Shown here: positions 57,733-64,000 of the stretch, piece by piece | How positions within the stretch are numbered: position 1 is the first letter of the stretch | Layout of the letters: every line of letters starts with the position of its first letter | Origin: Naematelia aurantialba | Lineage: Eukaryota > Basidiomycota > Tremellomycetes > Tremellales > Naemateliaceae | Direction of reading: 5' to 3' | DNA: 64,000 bases | NCBI GenBank assembly: GCA_021527695.1 | Contig: JAKFAO010000007.1 | Coordinates: 1,240,001 to 1,304,000, forward strand | Position numbers and translations under genes: made by a program | Notes under the pieces: model-generated | What the model saw: the letters and a program-made list of their open reading frames with translations, nothing else | Databases searched by the model: none | What the model was told of the DNA's origin: nothing

Positions 57733-60040
57733 ATGCCACAGCGGCCATCCCTTGCCAGCGTCCCCCTGTCTAGTTCCTCCTCCCAGGTGCAGCACCACCG
57801 GCCCTCTCCGCTCTACCCGCTCTTTGCGGGACTGTCATTTCATGTCATACCCGCCAAGCTGGAGGACGACATGACGAGGATATACCAATGCATCGACGAC
57901 CTCGGCGGCCGGTGTCTCGCCCTAGAGGACTCTAAAATCGTGATCAGCGCGCTGGTTGGGCGGCCGCGGCTCGCCAGAGCTATAGGGCGATGGGTCGTAA
58001 GTCTCAGGCTACCTGTGCCAGATATCCGGCGGGGGAGAGAAGGAAGTCTGACAGCAGTAGGATGTGAAACCTGTATTGTCGCCGGAATATGTCTACGATA
58101 CCTTCCAAGCTGCGCTGGAAGCAGCCAACTCGCTCACTGACATTCCGCCTCTGCTCCCAGATCGGCAAGAATACCTCGTGCGGACCGGCGCAGCTCGGAC
58201 TCTGAAACGGCCCAGAACAGCGCTGGAGGAGGATATCTTCGAAGACTTGACGGGGGAAGGAAAGAAACGGAAAATAGACAAGATCGAGGGGCTGAAGTTG
58301 ATCGACTACCTGCCGGACATGGAGCCTTTTCCAGAAGATATCAAGTTGGAGAGTATACCCAAGCTCTGCGTCGAGCGGCCCAGTCCGCTCATATGTGTCA
58401 ACCAGGATATCGTGAGTGCCCCATCCTGCGGAATGAAGACTCAGCAGTGTGCTTGAGAGCTGGTAAAGGACTGACGTGGGGAAGATAGACGCTATCAAGC
58501 CTATTTATGAGTATAGAGAGTACGAGGAGTTGCAGCAGAAGAATTCAAACGTTCTCAGTTATCGCCGGAGTATGAGCGTGAGCCTTTGCAGGCTTGTGGT
58601 ACCAATAGGAGCTGATGGACGGCATAGATGTTGAAATGTCAGTTTCGATCCTGCATAGCCGGTAGCGATCCATGCTGAGGACGGCAGCTGTCCCGAGGCG
58701 TATACGTTCTGGAACCGAGGCGAGAAAACTCCTGGATGTTGGCGAAAAAGTGGCTCAGCGGGTGTGTCGCTAACTCGTGTCAAATGTGTCCTTCGCGGTT
58801 CCATCAGCTGACAGCGCATCTTCTTTCCTGCATAGATCGATGAGTACCTTGCGACCGGGACAATCGCCGAGTCGCAGGCGATCCTTCAGTCCGAGCGATA
58901 CCAGACGCTCAAGCTGTTCGCGTCAGTCTACACTATAGGCCATCATACTGCGCGAGATTTGTATGACAGGCATCATTGCCGCACGCTCGAGCATGTCAGG
59001 CAGTATTATCAGGGAATCGCGGAAGAGAGCGAGGAGGTCAGGCTGAATGAGAAGCTCAGGCGGCGCATGAAGGGCGGGATGACGCGGGTTGATATTGTAG
59101 AAGAATGGATGGGGTTGAAGGAGGAGCTGGACACGCCGTGAGTGATCTCGGTGCTCATTGAGGAGCTGTTTGCTTCAGGACGAGTCGACATCATGCACTA
59201 CATGTTGCCGTAGCTTACATCATCTCACCATTAGGATACCACGAGAGGAGGTGCAAGAGATTGCGGCCTGCGTAATGAAAAACCTCGACGCATTTCTTCC
59301 TGGCTGTCAGCACACACTCACTGGCGGGTATGTCGTTAATGTTGTCATCAGTCATACCGCAGCATCTGATGCCCACGCTATCGTAGGTATCGCCGAGGGA
59401 AACCGGCCTCGAACGATGTCGATATCGTATTTTGTCCGCCGGAGGTGGGGCAGGATATCGGCCTGCTACGAGACTTGTATCTGCGCCTATCAACTCTGGG
59501 CATCATTACTCATGTTCTTTGTAAGTCGGCATCCCTCTATGGTACTGAGTGTCCCGTATGATGGACCCGCTGACAATATGGCAGATGTGACGCAACGCGA
59601 AGCTGGCTCACGAGTAGTCGCCGCCGCCAACAATTTCGACAACCTAGACAAGGCATTTGTGATCTTTAAACTTCCTGGGAAGGGACGTCTACATCGGCGC
59701 GTGGACCTGATCTCAGCGCCCAAGGAGCGGTATGCAGCGGCCGTACTCAGCTGGAGCGGGAGCATGATGTTTGAGCGAGACCTGAGGTCAGTGGCGACTA
59801 CCCTCATGTCTGGTCTGTACCGAACACTGGCTGACCATACTAGACGCTATGTCGAGGGGAGGTAAGCTCATCAGTCATAAGAGAAGTTTAGTTGCTGATG
59901 AGTGTAGAGGGCTAAAGTTCAAAGCTGGAATAGTCGAGCCGAACACAGGAAAAGAGATTAATCTGGAGACGGAACGGGAGATCTTCCATTATCTGGGACT
60001 GCGGTATGTTCCGCCCGAGCTGAGGAATGGGGATGGGTAG
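57733..60040 (+). CDS. Family X DNA polymerase with N-terminal BRCT domain (Pol4/mu/lambda type)
   Basis: Gap-filling polymerase for end joining and base-excision repair. Exons 57733-57996, 58061-58411, 58485-58577, 58628-58637, 58688-58761, 58836-59137, 59235-59327, 59387-59520, 59585-59786, 59844-59861, 59908-60040; 557 aa. The BRCT domain covers about residues 25-110 (PLYPLFAGLSFHVIPAKLED ... AIGRWVDVKPVLSPEYVYD). A basic linker follows, then the 8-kDa region (YREYEELQQKNSNVLSYRRS, LLDVGEKVAQRIDEYLATGT), the fingers (LKLFASVYTIGHHTARDLYD), and the palm with catalytic acids in TGGYRRGKPASNDVDIVFC and RVDLISAPK. The end FHYLGLRYVPPELRNG is typical of the family. A 10-nt exon (58628-58637) and an 18-nt exon are required to keep the conserved RRSMSMLKSVPRRI and RRYVEGRG runs. 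It diverges from ALG3, 228 bp apart. Confidence 0.9.
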
Positions 60041-60338
60041 GGAGAGCGGCGAGAGGTACAATGCACAGAAGGTGATTCTGTCTGTGTGAGATGTTGTCTA
60101 TCGACCATAGTCTATCTGCCTGTAGGCATCTGGCATCCCTGTTGTATTGCTTGCAAGACGCACGGACAGACCATGAGTTGTCCACGTGGCGGCGAATTCC
60201 GGCGTTTCGTTTTCACCATGTGGAGGCACCGACTTTTGCTGGGTTTTGTTCGCGTTTTGACGACCAGATTCTCGTATAAGACATCTAAAAGCTCGACAGT
60301 CAGCACCTCTCTGATAACCGTCCGTGCTAGTGGTCAAG

Positions 60339-62460
60339 ATGGCAGACCCAACAGCATTCTACGAAGCGGAAGAAGAGGACCTCCTCCTGGCGTCCCTACC
60401 TGACCAGGCCGGACTGGGGCAGGCTCTTGCTGCCGATGATTTCATGGACGATGGGCACCGGCTTGATGTCGATGTCGCGCAGCTGGAGACGGTGCCAGAG
60501 GACGTGAAGCGCTTCCTGGTGCTGTTCCATCAGGCGATACTGGAGGGGGATTTGGCTGGGATGGCGGGGATGTATGAGGGTGGGTGGAACAAGTTGACGC
60601 AGGTGAGTTACCACGGGGGAAGGGAAGGGGGGGGGGGGCACGCATTTCTGGTGTGGGCGTGGACTGGGCTGTGGCGCCTGTCTGGTACGGGCCTGGAATG
60701 GGGCGTGAGCTTGATGGGTGCGAATGAAGTCTCAGAAACCGACAAGGTAGAATGGGGGACTATCCTATGACGATGCGGACACGCCGACATTGCTGCCCCG
60801 TTGGGAGTTAAGAAGAGATGTCCGTCGCTAACCTTGCAGGCCCACTATAGCCAATCCGAGTGGCCCGAAGCCGAACTCATCACTCCCCTGGTCCAAAATG
60901 GTATGTGCAGACGGACACATGTTCCGTAGACGCGGCGCTGACACACCGCAGACCAAGTCTTCCTCACCCTCTACCGCGAACTGTACTTCCGCCACGTCTA
61001 CGCAAAGCTCCAACCGACCATCGACGACCGGTTCCAGTCGTACGAAAACATCTGCGAGCTGTTCAACTACTTGCTCAACAGCGAGAGCCCTGTCCCGCTC
61101 GACCTCCCGATCCAGTGGCTCTGGGACATGCTCGACGAGTTTGTGTACCAGTTCCAGTCGTTTGCGCAATGGCGCGGCAACCCCAAAAACAAGACCGAGG
61201 AGGAGCTCGACCTGCTCGCCGACGCCCAGCAGATCTGGAGCTGCTACTCGGTGCTCAACGTCCTGTACTCGCTCGTCCAGAAGAGCCAAATCAACGAGCA
61301 GCTCCAGGCGGAAAAGCAGGGCAAGAGCCCCGAGGAGGTTGCAGAGATTGCCGGCGAGTACGGGTCAAAGCCGCTCTACCGGAACCTCGGCTACTTCTCG
61401 TTGATCTGTCTGTTGCGCGTGCACGTCTTGCTGGGAGACCCAACCCGTGAGTCGTAGTACTGCTTCTGTGTCCTTGCTGACAGGACAGTGGCATTGCAAA
61501 CAATGGAGAACGTCGAGCTTGGTGGAGCCGCATTCCTCACTCGCATAACAGCATGCCATGTCACCACGTACTACCACGTTGGGTGCGCTTACATGGCTCT
61601 GGGACGTTGGCCGGATGCCATCAAGACCTTTGTTTCAGTCTTGGTATTCTTCATCCGCATGAAGCAGTACCACACTCGAAGCTACCAGTATGGTTCGGTA
61701 AGTTGTTCTACGTCTTCCCCAGTGTTAGTCCTCTTCTAACGTGGTCAGATCACCAAAACCTGCGAACGCATGTACGCCCTCCTCGCCATCTGCACGACGC
61801 TGTCTCCCGGCCCATCCGACGAGAGCATCATGTCGATCGTCAAGGAACACTACGGCGACCAGCTCGCTATCCTTCAGCGTGGCGGTCCCGAGGCCGTCGA
61901 CACCTTCAAGGAGTTGTACCTGTCCGCCTGTCCCCGCTACCTCTCGGTCAACCCGCCACCGTACGAGGACCCATCTGCGCTCGAGTCGTACGTCCCGCAA
62001 GACGCAACGCAACGGCATCTCGACCTCTTCCTCTCCGACGTGGCGGCTGTGTCTTCGGCACCGTCGACGCGCAACTTGCTAAAGCTGTACACCTCGATCG
62101 ACGCCGCCAAGCTCGCAGCGTTTATGCAGGCGGATTCCGAACCCGAGGACGCCGAGGAAGAAGTGCTGCAGCAGTTGATGTTGCTCAAGTCGGCGAGTCG
62201 GACGTATGCGAGACAAGAGGGGACTCTGCTGGACGGTGACCGTATCGTGACCAACAACCTCGACTTTACGATCGAGAAGGTAAGTCTGCCCGCTCTGCAC
62301 ACCCGCTGGAGACTGACAGGGGCAGTCTATGGTACATGTGGAGGAGACGACGACGCACAGGCGTACGGCCGGGTTCTTCATCCGCAACGCCGAGCATGCT
62401 CAAAGAGTATTCAACACGATCCGCGCCTCGCCCTTGCCAATCCAAGCCCGTCCTCGTCAG

Positions 62461-62495
<35 letters not shown>

Positions 62496-62586
62496 GTCGC
62501 AGCAGAGGGATCAGCCTAACGGGACGGGAGGTGCCAAGCCGGGGGGTGCGTGGCAGCCTAAACGGAGGGTGCAGATTGCTGCGTGA
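60339..62586 (+). CDS. EIF3L: Eukaryotic translation initiation factor 3 subunit L
   Basis: Subunit of the eIF3 complex that prepares 40S ribosomes for initiation. Exons 60339-60602, 60840-60900, 60952-61446, 61489-61697, 61749-62279, 62326-62586; 606 aa. Family runs: [147 protein letters not shown], then the PCI-domain part [21 protein letters not shown] polyglutamine stretch (about 12 Q, with CAG/CAA codons) precedes a Gly-rich, basic C-terminus that is not part of the conserved core. There is a clear conserved start MADPTAFYE. Confidence 0.95.
62457..62500 (+). repeat. CAG/CAA trinucleotide repeat (polyglutamine) in eIF3l
   Basis: Run of CAGCAGCAGCAACAGCAA-type codons encoding about 12 consecutive Gln residues plus QSQQ. 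It is in frame near the C-terminus. Confidence 0.9.
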
Positions 62587-63020
62587 TCTTTGCTTCGGCG
62601 TTGTGTGGTGTGTAGGATGCATTGCGTCATTTATCATTCTTGCTGGCGACTGCTTCGAGTCTAGGCCGCCCCTTGCACTGAAGCGTAGATGGCCCCTGGA
62701 GTGATTTTGCTGTTTGAGGCTTTAGTACGTGAGTGAAGGGATGGCTCGAGAAGTGATACCGAAGCAAAGGGTGGATGAACGCACGTTCTTTTGTGGCTCC
62801 AGCTGTGTAGGTGGCTTTTCGTGGAAGAGTCGAGATGCAAGGAGGGACATGGTCGTCACTTCAACGCGGTGAGAAAGGAAAAGGCCACATGGAAGGCCAT
62901 GGTGGGCAGAGTGGTGTACTCGAGTGCAGTGCTGCCCAGTTGCCACCCTACCCCACTCAGTCAAGTCGTATTTACGAATCCGATATCCCACACACCACAC
63001 ATTTTTGCACTTTCAGCAAC
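62587..63020. other. Intergenic spacer before the last gene
   Basis: 3' UTR of eIF3l and promoter of the 63-kb gene. No clear TATA box or gene. Confidence 0.5.
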
Positions 63021-63869
63021 ATGTCGGCATCCACTTCGCAAACAGGACCTGTCAATTATGAGACTGTCCCACCACCACACCCCGCAACGCTAGTCCTCTG
63101 GGAGGGCACCAAGGGCAGAGACAGCACAACGCTGGATGCCTTCCTGACGAGCTGGAGGGGGGAGGGCGGTAGCCAGAGTTGGAAAGCGGAGCAGTCCGCT
63201 GCCATAGCTCTTGAGCGATCTGCATACGCTCTGCGCCACACTGAGGCCGATCCTCTCTCTTCGCGGCCGCCAGACGCGGGGAGCGTGCACATCGCCATGA
63301 GGGGCGACGCCAGCCTCGTGTGGGGATTCAGCACGTGGGCTGGTACTAGTGGGAGCAATGGTTCCGGCCTACGCCGGATCTGCGTCGCTGCACTTACCCT
63401 CCTAGAGGACGGCCCGCTTAGGGCGGGCTGCACCCTGCAGTCGGCATGTTCCTTCCGGACTCGGTCGGAGCGGTCCACCCCGGGCGAGCTGAAAGAAGCC
63501 ATGACGTGGCTTCTGCAGACGAGCTTGGACGACATGAGCCAGCATTTCCACCACGTTAGCGCAGCCTTCCAGCCGTTCCAAGAGGCCATTGAGCACCAGG
63601 GGCATGCGGCGTTGGCTGCAGCTGCAAAGCGCTTGCTCCGGGCCGAGCCTCAGACTCAAAAGAGCGAGAGCCCGACAACGCAAACCCAACTCACTGCGCC
63701 TGAGCCGTGGCTTCCGGGCCAATGGGCACCTGGCTGGGTGACGGTGCAGTCCGAGACCACCAGTCGCGACTTACCCGGTGCCAATTCGAGGAGACCGGTT
63801 GGCCCAGAACTAGCACAGTACATCACTATCTACCCCTACCGCATGTTCGTCTCCCAACGGAGGGAATGA
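63021..63869 (+). CDS. Unknown protein, probable dispersed member of the 43.9-48.3 kb paralogue family
   Basis: Single frame of 282 aa from the ATG at 63021, which is preceded by CAGCAAC. No known domain. The order of elements parallels paralogue 4: TLVLWEGTKGRDSTTLDAFL then T-S-W against ELVLGSGRTSKDVLSFRHRW; SVHIAMRGDASLVWGFSTW against CALLALEGDPTFLMRLTEY; RRICVAALTLLEDG against THFEVLLWRGSE; and a following helix ELKEAMTWLLQTSL against RAKAIEEGIESLRQTI. The C-terminal region with PWLPGQWAPGW is its own. The relation is an eye alignment, not a computed one. The strand is opposite to the cluster. Confidence 0.55.
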   Translation: MSASTSQTGPVNYETVPPPHPATLVLWEGTKGRDSTTLDAFLTSWRGEGGSQSWKAEQSAAIALERSAYALRHTEADPLSSRPPDAGSVHIAMRGDASLVWGFSTWAGTSGSNGSGLRRICVAALTLLEDGPLRAGCTLQSACSFRTRSERSTPGELKEAMTWLLQTSLDDMSQHFHHVSAAFQPFQEAIEHQGHAALAAAAKRLLRAEPQTQKSESPTTQTQLTAPEPWLPGQWAPGWVTVQSETTSRDLPGANSRRPVGPELAQYITIYPYRMFVSQRRE

Positions 63870-64000
63870 GGTCGCAGTCGCGGTCGCGCCAGGACCGCGG
63901 CGGGTGGCAATATCGGAGGACGGTAAAGACGGGTACAGGATGGACGACAGTGCTCCGTGTCTGATCGAGGGGCTATCGGTTCTGTTTGCCGATGTGCGTC
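63870..64000. other. Window end
   Basis: 3' region of the preceding gene; nothing recognisable before the window ends. Confidence 0.4.

Overview
The window is nuclear DNA of a basidiomycete fungus, most likely a tremellomycetous yeast (Cryptococcus/Tremella/Trichosporon side of the tree). The reasons are the gene set (a white-collar photoreceptor without a GATA finger, complex I/III-type respiratory and dolichol pathways, fungal oxidases), the very high intron density (about 130 introns inferred by hand), the usual intron length of 40-60 nt, and tightly packed, often divergent genes. No rRNA, tRNA, CRISPR or intact transposon was seen. Exon boundaries below were placed by eye from splice consensus, reading phase and family conservation; nothing was run.

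Layout. 1-1.8 kb: 3' part of a white-collar-1 blue-light receptor. 2.7-4.4 kb: NAD(P)H-hydrate dehydratase. 4.6-5.9 kb (minus): ubiquitin-like Hub1/UBL5 that appears fused to an RS-rich N-terminal region. 6.1-9.7 kb: Rad5/HLTF HIRAN-SNF2-RING protein. 10.2-12.9 kb: Golgi pH regulator. 13.4-16.9 kb (minus): zf-4CXXC_R1 (CDCA7-type) plus WHIM-like nuclear protein. 17.2-20.0 kb (minus): DNA polymerase kappa. 20.3-21.9 kb: peroxisomal adenine-nucleotide-type carrier. 22.0-23.9 kb (minus): complex III core protein 2. 24.4-25.5 kb (minus): unknown, possibly secreted. 25.8-27.0 kb (minus): mitochondrial GGQ release/rescue factor. 27.2-29.2 kb: homoserine O-acetyltransferase. 29.6-30.9 kb (minus): promethin/LDAF1-like membrane protein. 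31.2-35.2 kb: Sey1/atlastin-type ER fusion GTPase. 35.7-36.3 kb (minus): prefoldin 4. 36.5-39.5 kb: CBS/PB1 protein. 40.3-41.4 kb (minus): mitochondrial ribosomal uS13. 41.6-42.8 kb: unknown basic protein. 42.8-48.3 kb: gene-poor accessory stretch with four tandem, same-strand, lineage-specific paralogues. 48.7-49.8 kb (minus): MaoC-type hot-dog protein. 50.3-52.2 kb: fructosyl-amino-acid/saccharopine-type flavin oxidase. 52.5-54.8 kb: NIPA-type magnesium transporter. 54.9-57.5 kb (minus): ALG3 mannosyltransferase. 57.7-60.0 kb: family X DNA polymerase. 60.3-62.6 kb: eIF3l. 63.0-63.9 kb: a probable fifth, dispersed member of the accessory family.

How the genes relate. Most are unlinked housekeeping functions arranged as divergent pairs sharing 190-450 bp promoters (Hub1/Rad5, Pol kappa/carrier, release factor/MET2, promethin/SEY1, prefoldin/CBS-PB1, uS13m/41.6-kb gene, MaoC/oxidase, ALG3/PolX). 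Two loose themes stand out: DNA damage tolerance and repair (Rad5/HLTF, Pol kappa, PolX, with a chromatin-type zinc-finger protein between the first two) and ER/lipid-droplet membrane biology (promethin and Sey1 share one promoter region). The most novel material is the paralogous cluster at 43.8-48.3 kb, the RS-Hub1 arrangement, the tandemly duplicated splice-donor repeats inside ALG3, and the unusual intron repertoire (GC-AG introns, 34-35 nt introns, 8-16 nt exons).
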